From Streptosporangiaceae bacterium (GTDB lineage: Bacteria; Actinomycetota; Actinomycetes; Streptosporangiales; Streptosporangiaceae), in the NCBI GenBank assembly GCA_019239975.1, contig JAFAZE010000104.1:1-44433 (forward strand): 44,433 nucleotides of DNA, in the 5' to 3' direction. Numbering within the stretch: position 1 is the stretch's first letter; the number at the start of each line of letters is the position of its first letter. Both the position numbers and the translations under genes were made by a program. Below the pieces are notes generated by a model. The model was not told the DNA's origin. It searched no databases and was given only the letters and a program-made list of their open reading frames with translations. Positions 23,996 to 31,118 of the stretch are shown here, piece after piece.

Positions 23996-25843
23996 ATGAC
24001 ACAGCCGCGGCTGCTCGGTGACCGCTACGAACTCGAGGGCGTAGTGGGCCGGGGCGGCATGGCAGAGGTGTACCGCGCCCGCGACATCCGGCTGGACCGG
24101 ATCGTCGCCATCAAGACGCTCCGCGCCGACCTCGCCAGGGACCAGACCTTCCAGGCCAGGTTCCGCAGGGAGGCACAGTCGGCGGCCTCGCTGAACCACC
24201 CGTCCATCGTCGCCGTCTACGACACCGGCGAGGACATGGCGACCGGCGTGCCGGTGCCGTACATCGTGATGGAGTACGTCGACGGCCGCACGGTCAGGGA
24301 CCTGCTCATCGAGGGCCACCGGCTGCTGCCCGAGCGCTCGCTGGAGATCATCAGCGGCGTGCTGCGCGCCCTGGAGTACAGCCACCAGGCGGGCATCGTG
24401 CACCGTGACATCAAGCCGGGCAACGTGATGGTCACCCGCAACGGCGACATCAAGGTGATGGACTTCGGCATCGCCCGCGCGATGAGCGACGCGCAGGCCA
24501 CGATGACGCAGACCGCGCAGGTCATCGGGACCGCGCAGTACCTGTCACCGGAACAGGCACGTGGCGAGCGCGTCGACGCCCGCAGCGACCTGTACTCCAC
24601 CGGCTGCCTGATGTACGAGCTGCTCACCGGGCGGCCGCCGTTCACCGGCGACTCCCCGGTCGCGATCGCCTACCAGCACGTACGGGAGAACCCCATCCCG
24701 CCGTCCAGGCTTGACCCGGACATCCCGCCGTGGGCGGACGCGATCGTGCTGAAGGCGATGGCGAAGCCGCCGGCCGACCGGTACCAGAGCGCGGCGGAGA
24801 TGCAGGCCGACATCCAGCGCGCCGCCTCCGGCATGCAGGTCGCGGCGATGTCCGTCGCGCCGCCAACCCGCGCCGACTACTACGCGCCCCGCACCCAGCA
24901 GATGGGCCAGTCCACGATGCTGGCCGGGCCGACGACCGCGATCCCGCCGTACCAGGACGACTACGGCGGCTACGACGACGGCGACATGGGCCGCGGGGGC
25001 GGCAGGGCACGGCGCTGGCTGCCGTGGATCCTCGGCCTGCTGCTGGTCCTCGGCGCCGTCATCGCGGTCGCCTACATGCTGCTCGGCGGCGGCAAGCAGG
25101 ACTTCGTCCCGCAGGTCGACGGCCTGCCGCTGGCCAGGGCCGAGGCGCAGATCAAGGCCAGCCACCTGCAGTACAAGGTGGACTACCAGAACAGCTCCAC
25201 CGTCGCCAAGAACGACGTGATCAGCACCAACCCGCCCAACGGGAACGGCGTCCCGCAGAATTCCACGGTGACGCTCTTCGTCTCCTCGGGCACGGCGAAG
25301 GTCGCGGTGCCGAACGTGAAGGGCGAGAACCAGACCCAGGCCGAATCCCAGATCTCGGCCGCCGGCCTCACCTACACGCTGCAGTCCGACCCGCAGTCCA
25401 CCCAGCCGCAGGGCACCGTGGTGCGGACGAACCCCCCGGGCGGCACGAAGGTTCCCGCCAACTCCCAGGTGACGCTGTACGTCTCCGGCGGCGGAACCGC
25501 GGTGCCCGACGTGCGGAACATCCCCTTCAACAGCGCCTACTCTGAGCTGACCAACGCCGGTTTCACGGTGAAGGAAGACTTCACCGCCGGCCCCGCGGGC
25601 ACCAACCCGGGCATCGTCTGGTCGGAGCAGCCCGGCCCGAACACCCCCGAGCCCAAGGGTTTCCAGGTCATCATCTACATCCAGCCGAACGTCCAGCCCA
25701 GCCAGTCGTCGTCGGCCACGCCATCTCCGTCCCCCTCGTCGAGCGGATCGCCGAGCCCCGGCGGTGGCGGTAGCCCCAGTCCCGGCGGTGGCTCGCCCAG
25801 CAGCCAGTTACCGCTCCCGTTCCCGTTTTCCGGCCTGGGGTGA
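23996..25843 (+). CDS. pknB: PASTA-domain Ser/Thr protein kinase PknB
   Basis: A 615-residue transmembrane kinase. The kinase domain has GRGGMAEVY, K40 in VAIKTL, catalytic D138 in HRDIKPGN, DFG and activation-loop threonines (ATMTQTAQVIGT). One helix (about 341-363) follows, then three PASTA repeats starting near VPQVDGLPLAR, VPNVKGENQTQ and VPDVRNIPFNS; the mycobacterial protein has four. The tail is Ser/Pro/Gly-rich. PASTA domains sense muropeptides or lipid II. ATG 23996 is chosen since K40 and D138 then have the same numbers as in M. tuberculosis PknB; GTG 23987 is an alternative. It follows pknA after 37 bases. Confidence 0.95.
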   Translation: MTQPRLLGDRYELEGVVGRGGMAEVYRARDIRLDRIVAIKTLRADLARDQTFQARFRREAQSAASLNHPSIVAVYDTGEDMATGVPVPYIVMEYVDGRTVRDLLIEGHRLLPERSLEIISGVLRALEYSHQAGIVHRDIKPGNVMVTRNGDIKVMDFGIARAMSDAQATMTQTAQVIGTAQYLSPEQARGERVDARSDLYSTGCLMYELLTGRPPFTGDSPVAIAYQHVRENPIPPSRLDPDIPPWADAIVLKAMAKPPADRYQSAAEMQADIQRAASGMQVAAMSVAPPTRADYYAPRTQQMGQSTMLAGPTTAIPPYQDDYGGYDDGDMGRGGGRARRWLPWILGLLLVLGAVIAVAYMLLGGGKQDFVPQVDGLPLARAEAQIKASHLQYKVDYQNSSTVAKNDVISTNPPNGNGVPQNSTVTLFVSSGTAKVAVPNVKGENQTQAESQISAAGLTYTLQSDPQSTQPQGTVVRTNPPGGTKVPANSQVTLYVSGGGTAVPDVRNIPFNSAYSELTNAGFTVKEDFTAGPAGTNPGIVWSEQPGPNTPEPKGFQVIIYIQPNVQPSQSSSATPSPSPSSSGSPSPGGGGSPSPGGGSPSSQLPLPFPFSGLG

Positions 25844-25860
25844 GAGCAGCCTTCGGGTAG

Positions 25861-25909
25861 CCTCCTGACCGGTTACGCTTACCCCAGGAAGGCAGTCCCG
25901 GTCAGGAGG
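25861..25909 (+). promoter_or_regulatory. Inverted repeat sequestering the crgA ribosome-binding site
   Basis: CCTCCTGACCGG (25861-25872) and CCGGTCAGGAGG (25898-25909) are perfect 12-bp complements separated by 25 bases. The right arm contains AGGAGG, the crgA Shine-Dalgarno, 6 bases before its GTG start. The left arm starts 17 bases after the pknB stop. The RNA hairpin would block crgA translation, or could act as a partial terminator of the pknB operon. Confidence 0.65.
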
Positions 25910-25915
25910 TGCGCG

Positions 25916-26167
25916 GTGCCGAAGTCCCGCGTCCGGAAGAAGGCGGTCTACACGCCGCCGCCCACGCGGTCGCCCAAGCGCAAGGTCAGCCCGCCCTGGG
26001 TCGCGCCGACGATGCTGGCCTGCCTGGTGATCGGGCTGGCGTGGATCGCCCTGTACTACGTCACTCAGGCGAACATGCCGGGTCTTTCCACACTGGGCGC
26101 CTGGAACCTGGTCGGCGGGTTCAGCCTGATCATCGCCGGCGTCGTCCTGTCCACCAGATGGCGTTAA
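25916..26167 (+). CDS. crgA: Cell division protein CrgA
   Basis: A complete 83-residue CrgA. A basic N-terminus (MPKSRVRKKAVYTPPP) is followed by two transmembrane helices (about 30-50 and 60-79) with WVAPTMLACLVIGLAWIALYYVT and WNLVGGFSLIIAGVVLSTRWR. CrgA interacts with FtsZ, FtsI and FtsQ and helps place septal and polar wall synthesis. Start GTG has a strong AGGAGG at 6 bases, which lies inside a hairpin arm (25898-25909). It sits after pknB, the order also found in Streptomyces and close to the mycobacterial one. Confidence 0.95.
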   Translation: MPKSRVRKKAVYTPPPTRSPKRKVSPPWVAPTMLACLVIGLAWIALYYVTQANMPGLSTLGAWNLVGGFSLIIAGVVLSTRWR

Positions 26168-26220
26168 CCCGTCCCACTGGCCCCAACCCCAGGCCCCCGG
26201 ACCACCTACGCCCCGCCTGC

Positions 26221-26331
26221 CACGTCAGCACCGCAGCCCAATCGCACCGACGGCGCGCCGGGTCACGGTCCCGCTCGCCACATCAGCACCGCCAGCCACA
26301 ACCACGCCGTCCCACCTGGCACGTCAGCACC
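26221..26331 (+). repeat. Three short direct repeats in intergenic region
   Basis: CACGTCAGCACC occurs at 26221-26232 and 26320-26331, with CACATCAGCACC at 26279-26290. They lie in the 378-base gap between the 3' ends of crgA and the rhomboid gene, next to palindromic repeat C. No reading frame with a ribosome site is visible there. Their function, if any, is unknown. Confidence 0.4.
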
Positions 26332-26336
26332 ACCGG

Positions 26337-26390
26337 CCATGATCGTGGAAACGTAGGTGTCGTATTAGACCCCCAGTTTCCGCGATCATG
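26337..26390. repeat. Dispersed palindromic repeat, copy C (complete)
   Basis: The best copy: CATGATCGTGGAAAC (26338-26352) and GTTTCCGCGATCATG (26376-26390) are complementary at 14 of 15 positions, with a 23-base central part. The half 26337-26365 aligns with copies A and B. It sits between convergent crgA and the rhomboid gene, a place where a bidirectional terminator would be useful. Confidence 0.7.
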
Positions 26391-26545
26391 CCCTCTGTCC
26401 GTTTGTTCCCCTTGACGTTTGGGGCCGAATCGGACTAATGGGGACTTCGCGACCGCGTTGAGGCGCGACGCGCCGTCGCTACCGCAGCGGGACGGGGCAC
26501 GCGGGACGCGAATGGATGAATGGACGGATGATGCGTCCGGGGGTG

Positions 26546-27451
26546 TCAGCTCGACGGGAGCTGGTGATTCCTTATCAGGACGATCACCGCGAGGATGACG
26601 ATCACCGCGATCGTGGCGAGTACCTGGATGAGCACGCGGTTCTTGCGGGGTGCGTACGCGTAGGCGGCGGTGATCGCGGCACCGGTGATGAGGCCGCCGA
26701 TGTGGTCCTGCCACGCGATGATGTGGTTGTAGACGAAGCTGAAGACGAGGTTGATGGCTATCAGCATGGCGATGCCGCGCGAGTCGAGCCGCAGCCGCCT
26801 GGACACGACGAACCATGCGCCGAACAGGCCGAAGATCGCGCCGGAGGCGCCCAGCGCCAGCTCGTACGGCGGCGCGATCAGGTAGAACAGCACGGCGCCG
26901 CCGATCGCGCTCAGCAGATAGACCGCCAGGAAGCGGATCCCGCCGAGCATGCGCTCCAGCGACGGTCCGACGAAGATCAGCGCCCACAGGTTGAACACGA
27001 TGTCCAGGAACCCCAGGCCCCCCAGGCCGGTGGCCGGCGGCAGGAAGGCGGAGGTGACAAGGCGGTAGTACTCGCCCGCCGCTATTCCGTGGGCGGGGCC
27101 GCCCACCGTGTAGGTCGCCTGCCCGAGCAGGCCGAGGTCCGTGGCGATGCCGGGACGGGCCAGCTCGATGACGAAGAGAACCACGTTGATCGCGACCAGC
27201 GCCCAGGTGACCCGGGCGGTCAGCGACGGGCGCCCGCCGAACGTGGTTCTCGCCTGGCGGACGTCCCGGCCGCCTTCCCGCACGCACTCGACGCACTGCT
27301 GGCCGACGGCCGCCGACCGCAGGCAGTCCGGGCAGGCGTGCCGCCCGCACCGGACGCAGGACACGTAGGTCTCCCTGCCCGGATGCCGGAAGCAGGTGGG
27401 GACGGCCGCGTTCTCGGTTGCCTGCCCGTCCGACGGCCCTGGAGCTGACAT
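26546..27451 (-). CDS. Rhomboid-family intramembrane serine protease with N-terminal zinc ribbon
   Basis: A 301-residue protein. The N-terminal segment (about 18-62) has Cys/His pairs CFRHP, CVRCGRHACPDC and CVEC, typical of a B-box-like zinc ribbon in actinobacterial rhomboids. Six to seven transmembrane helices follow, with the catalytic serine in GASGAIFG and the catalytic histidine in DHIGGLITG. It cleaves single-span membrane proteins within the bilayer; its substrate is unknown. ATG 27451 has AAGGA just upstream. It begins 10 bases after the ppiA stop, so the two form an operon, an arrangement also found near pknB in Streptomyces. Confidence 0.93.
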   Translation of the reverse strand: MSAPGPSDGQATENAAVPTCFRHPGRETYVSCVRCGRHACPDCLRSAAVGQQCVECVREGGRDVRQARTTFGGRPSLTARVTWALVAINVVLFVIELARPGIATDLGLLGQATYTVGGPAHGIAAGEYYRLVTSAFLPPATGLGGLGFLDIVFNLWALIFVGPSLERMLGGIRFLAVYLLSAIGGAVLFYLIAPPYELALGASGAIFGLFGAWFVVSRRLRLDSRGIAMLIAINLVFSFVYNHIIAWQDHIGGLITGAAITAAYAYAPRKNRVLIQVLATIAVIVILAVIVLIRNHQLPSS

Positions 27452-27461
27452 GAATTCCTTT

Positions 27462-27980
27462 TCAGCCGCGATCTATCGTGACCGACTCGATGACGACGTC
27501 CTCCACCGGACGGTCGCCAACGCCGGTCTTCATCTTGCTGATCTTCGCAACGACATCAGCGCCGTCGATGACCTCGCCGAAGATCGTGTGTTTCCCGTTC
27601 AGCCACGGAGTCGGCGCGACCGTGATGAAGAACTGGGAGCCGTTCGTGCCAGGTCCCGCGTTCGCCATGGCGAGCAGGTAAGGCCTGTCGAACCGGAGAT
27701 CGGGGTGGATCTCATCGGCGAACTTGTAGCCGGGACCGCCGGTCCCGGTGCCCAGCGGGTCGCCGCCCTGGATCATGAAGTTCGGGATCACCCGGTGAAA
27801 TATCGTGTGGTCGTAGAGCCTGTCCGTGGTCCGCGACCCGGTGCTCGGGTTCACCCATTCCCGGCCGCCCTCGGCGAGCTCGGCGAAGTTACGCACCGTC
27901 TTCGGCGCGTGGTCGGGGAACAGCCGGAGGGTGACCGTTCCCTGGTTCGTCCTCAGCGTCGCGGTCAGCGTTTCCGTCAT
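27462..27980 (-). CDS. ppiA: Cyclophilin-type peptidyl-prolyl isomerase
   Basis: A 172-residue single-domain cyclophilin. The active-site arginine is in HTIFHRVIPNFMIQGGD, with GTNGSQFFITVAPTPWLNGKHTIFGEV forming the substrate groove. There is no signal peptide, so it acts in the cytoplasm on proline isomerisation during folding. ATG 27980 is preceded by GAGGAG; the open frame upstream is an artefact of high GC. First gene of the ppiA-rhomboid operon. From memory, a ppiA gene also lies close to the pknB cluster in mycobacteria and Streptomyces. Confidence 0.95.
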   Translation of the reverse strand: MTETLTATLRTNQGTVTLRLFPDHAPKTVRNFAELAEGGREWVNPSTGSRTTDRLYDHTIFHRVIPNFMIQGGDPLGTGTGGPGYKFADEIHPDLRFDRPYLLAMANAGPGTNGSQFFITVAPTPWLNGKHTIFGEVIDGADVVAKISKMKTGVGDRPVEDVVIESVTIDRG

Positions 27981-28071
27981 GGGATGACTCCTCGCGTGGC
28001 CAGCCAGCCGGCCATCGTATAGTTCCTCGAGCTCGCATCGTCCGCCGCCGAAACCATGCACCGGCCGCTGG

Positions 28072-28090
28072 CACGGGCACACGGCCCGTG
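28072..28090. other. Perfect 7-bp hairpin in divergent intergenic region
   Basis: CACGGGC-ACACG-GCCCGTG, a perfect 7-bp stem with a 5-base loop, lies about 90 bases upstream of ppiA and 135 upstream of the DUF5324-like gene. An operator or a leader hairpin are both possible. Confidence 0.3.
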
Positions 28091-28224
28091 GTCGCTGGCC
28101 GCTGGCGGGCGATGCTCGCTCTGCCGATGATTCTGCAACCTTCACCGTACCGGTAACCGCGAATGGTTGAACGTCCGGCCGCTGGGAAGTTCTGGGTAGC
28201 GGGATCAGGATCGGGAGGTTAACT

Positions 28225-28788
28225 GTGTCCCTTATGAAGACGAAGCGGAAGGTCACCGACCCGGGCGCGATCAGTGCACGCGCCCGTGACGCCAGTGCCC
28301 GCGCGCGCGACGTCGCGGCGCGGGCCGTGCCGGCCGGCAAGCAGGCTGGCGCGACCGCGGCGCAGGGCGTCGCGACCGCGGCGCAGGGCGTCAGGCAAGG
28401 GGCCGAGGGCGTCCGGAAGGGCGTGTACAGCGCCCGGCGCTGGTCGGCGCCGAGGCTGGAAAGCGCCGCTGACACGGTCGACACGTCGGTGGCGCCCGCG
28501 GTCTCCGGTGCGCTGCGGGCAACCGCCCGCCAGGTCGACCCCGGGCCGGTGGCCAAGGGCAGGCGCGGCATAGGCGCGCTGCTGAGCTGGCGCGGCCTGT
28601 TCGCGATGGCGGCCGTCATGGCCGCCGCGGGCGCCGCCGCGGCCGTGGCCATGCGGCGCCGGTACCAGACCGCCACGGCCGAGGCTGAGGAAGACGGTGC
28701 CGAGCAGGCCGCCGCCGAGCCGGGGGCCGAGGCCGGGGCACCCGACGCGGCGGACGTGAACGGAAGGGTTCCCACCTCCGGGCGCTAG
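28225..28788 (+). CDS. DUF5324-like membrane-anchored protein
   Basis: A 187-residue protein. Residues 1-105 are Ala/Arg-rich and helical, with repeated ARARDxxARARD and an exact repeat of ATAAQGV. One transmembrane helix follows (about 130-148, LFAMAAVMAAAGAAAAVAM), then an acidic Ala/Glu tail. It resembles the DUF5324 family found beside ppiA in Streptomyces; the function is not known. GTG 28225 has GGAGG 7 bases upstream. Its TAG stop overlaps the opposing TAG of the DUF6114 gene in the shared CTAG at 28785-28788. Confidence 0.75.
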   Translation: MSLMKTKRKVTDPGAISARARDASARARDVAARAVPAGKQAGATAAQGVATAAQGVRQGAEGVRKGVYSARRWSAPRLESAADTVDTSVAPAVSGALRATARQVDPGPVAKGRRGIGALLSWRGLFAMAAVMAAAGAAAAVAMRRRYQTATAEAEEDGAEQAAAEPGAEAGAPDAADVNGRVPTSGR

Positions 28789-30104
28789 CCGAAACCCAGG
28801 CTGAGCGCGCCGGACCGCAGCGAGCCCGCGAGGACGAAGGGCTGGTCCGTGGTCACGTTGGTGAGCGTGACCGGGACCAGCCCGGTCAGCAGGCCGGTGA
28901 CCTTACTGGCCAGCTGGAGCAGCACGCTGAGGGCGTTGCCCGGCGTCAGGGTGACGCACAGCGGGCCCAGGCAGCCGGAAAGCTTCGTGGCGTACAGCAC
29001 GACGCTGCCGTCGAAGGCGAACGACGGGCTGGTCGTGAGCGTGTTCACGCCGCCGGAGGTGACGGAGGCGGTGACGCCGCCGGCCAGCTCCATCGAACTG
29101 GCGGTGAACTCCATCATCCGCACCGGGCGCGCGCTGCCGCCCACCGGCATGCTCACCACGCCCTCGTAGGCGAAGCCGTGCAGCGTCGCCGAGCCGGCCG
29201 TGATCACCGAGGTCGCCGGCGAGGCGACCAGGCCCGCCGCGGCGGCGGCGTACCGCTGCGGAGGACGCTTCGGTGACCGCTTGCGGGATGCCCGGTGACC
29301 TGGCGGCGTGGCGGAGGGGGCCGCTCCCGGGCTCCGCCGCGCCGGCCCGCTCGCCGAAGGCTCTGGCGAGGCGCCGGGGGAGGCCGGCGGCGTCGCGGTG
29401 GGCGGCGGCGTGGCCGCCGTGGGCGCGGGGCTCGCCGTGGACGGCTCCGGGCCGGGGCTCGGTGACGGGTCACGCCAGCAGATGATGAGCAGGATGCAGT
29501 CCTGCGGCGCCGCCGGCGCCGCGTGAGCTGCCGCCCGGCCGGCCGGGCCCAGCAGCCCGGCGAGCAGGACCAGCGGCATGGCACTGACCGCCAGCATGCG
29601 GTGCCCGCGGTCGCCGCTCGCTGACGTCCCTCTGCCGCTGGCGGGCGCCGCGCCGGTGCCGCCCAGGCCGTTGCCGTCTGAGCTGTCCGTGCTGTCCCGG
29701 CTGTCCGGGCTGGATGCCGGCCCGAGCGGGGTCCAGGCGAAGGCGAGCGAGCCGCCGGTGATCGCGAGCAGCATCCCGATGAAGAAACCGCCGAGGTTGG
29801 ACGCCGGGAAGGAAAGAACCCCCAGCACGACGCCCGCGATGTCATAGAAGACCCGGTTCCCGGGGTTGGTCCAGGTGAGCACGCCACTGGCGATCAGCAG
29901 CGCGCCGATGAGGACGCCGAACACGCCGCCGATCCCGATGTAGATGACGAGCTTGACAGCCCCGTGGCCAAGCACGCCGCTGAGCGGGATGGTTACCAGC
30001 TCGAGGCCGGCCAGGACGAGGAGAACGCCGCCCCAGAACGGGCGGGTCCGCCGCCAGCGCCGCCAGCTCCCGAGCGCTCGGTGGCCGCGCGGCGCGTGCA
30101 CCAT
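28785..30104 (-). CDS. DUF6114 membrane protein fused to an extracellular DUF6230-like domain
   Basis: A 439-residue protein. The N-terminal 120 residues match DUF6114: WRRTRPFWGGVLLVLAG, then three helices ending in NLGGFFIGMLLAITGGSLAFAW. A fourth helix (about 175-195) is followed by a Pro/Ala/Ser linker and a C-terminal domain of about 150 residues. That domain ends TLTNVTTDQPFVLAG...GALSLGFG, resembling the end of the upstream DUF6230 protein (SLGFG), and shares an xxTASSMEL/xxDASSLAG-like strand. Known DUF6114 proteins are usually much shorter. It follows the DUF6230 gene by 7 bases. The function is unknown; a role at the cell surface is inferred from topology. Confidence 0.75.
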   Translation of the reverse strand: MVHAPRGHRALGSWRRWRRTRPFWGGVLLVLAGLELVTIPLSGVLGHGAVKLVIYIGIGGVFGVLIGALLIASGVLTWTNPGNRVFYDIAGVVLGVLSFPASNLGGFFIGMLLAITGGSLAFAWTPLGPASSPDSRDSTDSSDGNGLGGTGAAPASGRGTSASGDRGHRMLAVSAMPLVLLAGLLGPAGRAAAHAAPAAPQDCILLIICWRDPSPSPGPEPSTASPAPTAATPPPTATPPASPGASPEPSASGPARRSPGAAPSATPPGHRASRKRSPKRPPQRYAAAAAGLVASPATSVITAGSATLHGFAYEGVVSMPVGGSARPVRMMEFTASSMELAGGVTASVTSGGVNTLTTSPSFAFDGSVVLYATKLSGCLGPLCVTLTPGNALSVLLQLASKVTGLLTGLVPVTLTNVTTDQPFVLAGSLRSGALSLGFG

Positions 30105-30111
30105 GCGTGAA

Positions 30112-30708
30112 CTACGGACAGCTGCCTCCGAAGCCGAGGCTGAGACCGGGGAGGGTAAAGGTGCCCGCGGTCGTCAGCCACGTGTGCTGCACGAGGTTTT
30201 CGATCGTGACCGAGGAGGCCTGCTCGCCGAAGCCGCCCGTCGTGCCGGCGGTGCCCGGGTCCTGGGTGAGCGTTCCGGCGTCCTGGCCGATGACGATGTT
30301 GTGGAAGGTCGCCGAACTGCCCGCCAACGAGCTGGCATCGACGATGAGGTTGCTCGCGGACACCGGCGTGGTGCCGCCGCCCGCGGTGAGGCGCAGGCTG
30401 AGCGGTCCCACGGTCACCTGCTGGCACAGGCTGGCCAGCGTCGCGGACCTGATGGCGGACACGATGACGGGCTGCGTGCCGGCGGTGCTGCTGGTGACCT
30501 GGCCGCCGAACTGCTCGAAACCGGTCCCGTTGAGCGAGCTCGCGGTGACCAGGAACTGCTGCCCGGAGACGGAGATGTTGGCGGCGATCGCTCCCTCGGC
30601 TGTCAGCCCGATGAGGATCGCGGCGATCGCGGCGGCAGGCAAGATGATCACGGCGAACCGCTTCCACCTCACGCGGCCCTGTGCGAACAGTCTCTTCTCG
30701 GCGGACAT
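30112..30708 (-). CDS. DUF6230 family secreted/anchored protein
   Basis: A 198-residue protein. A basic start with RWKRFAVIILPAAAIAAILIGL provides a signal anchor, followed by ANISVSGQQFLVTASSLNGTGFEQFG, the hallmark of DUF6230 (sometimes mis-called cholesterol esterase). No catalytic triad is evident. The rest is beta-rich and ends LSLGFGGSCP. ATG 30708 has GGGGAG just upstream. It is the first gene of a pair with the DUF6114 fusion, a partnership common in Streptomyces. A TetR-type operator candidate lies 125 bases upstream. Confidence 0.85.
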   Translation of the reverse strand: MSAEKRLFAQGRVRWKRFAVIILPAAAIAAILIGLTAEGAIAANISVSGQQFLVTASSLNGTGFEQFGGQVTSSTAGTQPVIVSAIRSATLASLCQQVTVGPLSLRLTAGGGTTPVSASNLIVDASSLAGSSATFHNIVIGQDAGTLTQDPGTAGTTGGFGEQASSVTIENLVQHTWLTTAGTFTLPGLSLGFGGSCP

Positions 30709-30832
30709 CGCGCTCCCCTGTCAGGAGGGTCCATGGCGTTACGGGCGGCCGCGGCGGACTTCGGCACACCAGCACCATTGGCGGAGGGCCGCCCCGGTGT
30801 GAACTTCCGCACACCCGGGCAGTGGTGGAAAG

Positions 30833-30846
30833 TTACCGAGCGGTAA
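30833..30846. promoter_or_regulatory. TetR-type operator candidate
   Basis: TTACCG-AG-CGGTAA is a perfect inverted repeat, 125 bases upstream of the DUF6230 gene in the 410-base gap 30709-31118. The form TTACCnnnnGGTAA is typical of TetR-family sites, but no TetR gene is in the window. Nothing else in the gap was recognised as a gene. Confidence 0.45.
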
Positions 30847-31118
30847 AGTCTGCCGTCAAGAGATTTCCTGATAACGAAATACTCACGTCTGGCGAAATCC
30901 GGCGAGATCCGCCTATAGCGATTTGCCGCAGAGCGGGCCCGGATGCATGCCCGTAAATGGCTCAAATCGCTGCGTACGCGGCTGATCACTCAGGCTAGTC
31001 TGGATCGCGAGGTCCGTGAGAATGGCGTGCCCCGATCCGGTACCGTCTATCTGCGGACACGAGGGCTATGGGAGGGTCCCCGACAGGAACGGCACCACCA
31101 TCCGGGCGGAGTGAACAC

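Noticed and set aside
26412..26440. TTGACG followed by an ACTAAT-like hexamer as a plus-strand promoter
   Set aside because: It would transcribe only into the 3' end of the opposing rhomboid gene, with no gene to serve and a poor -10.
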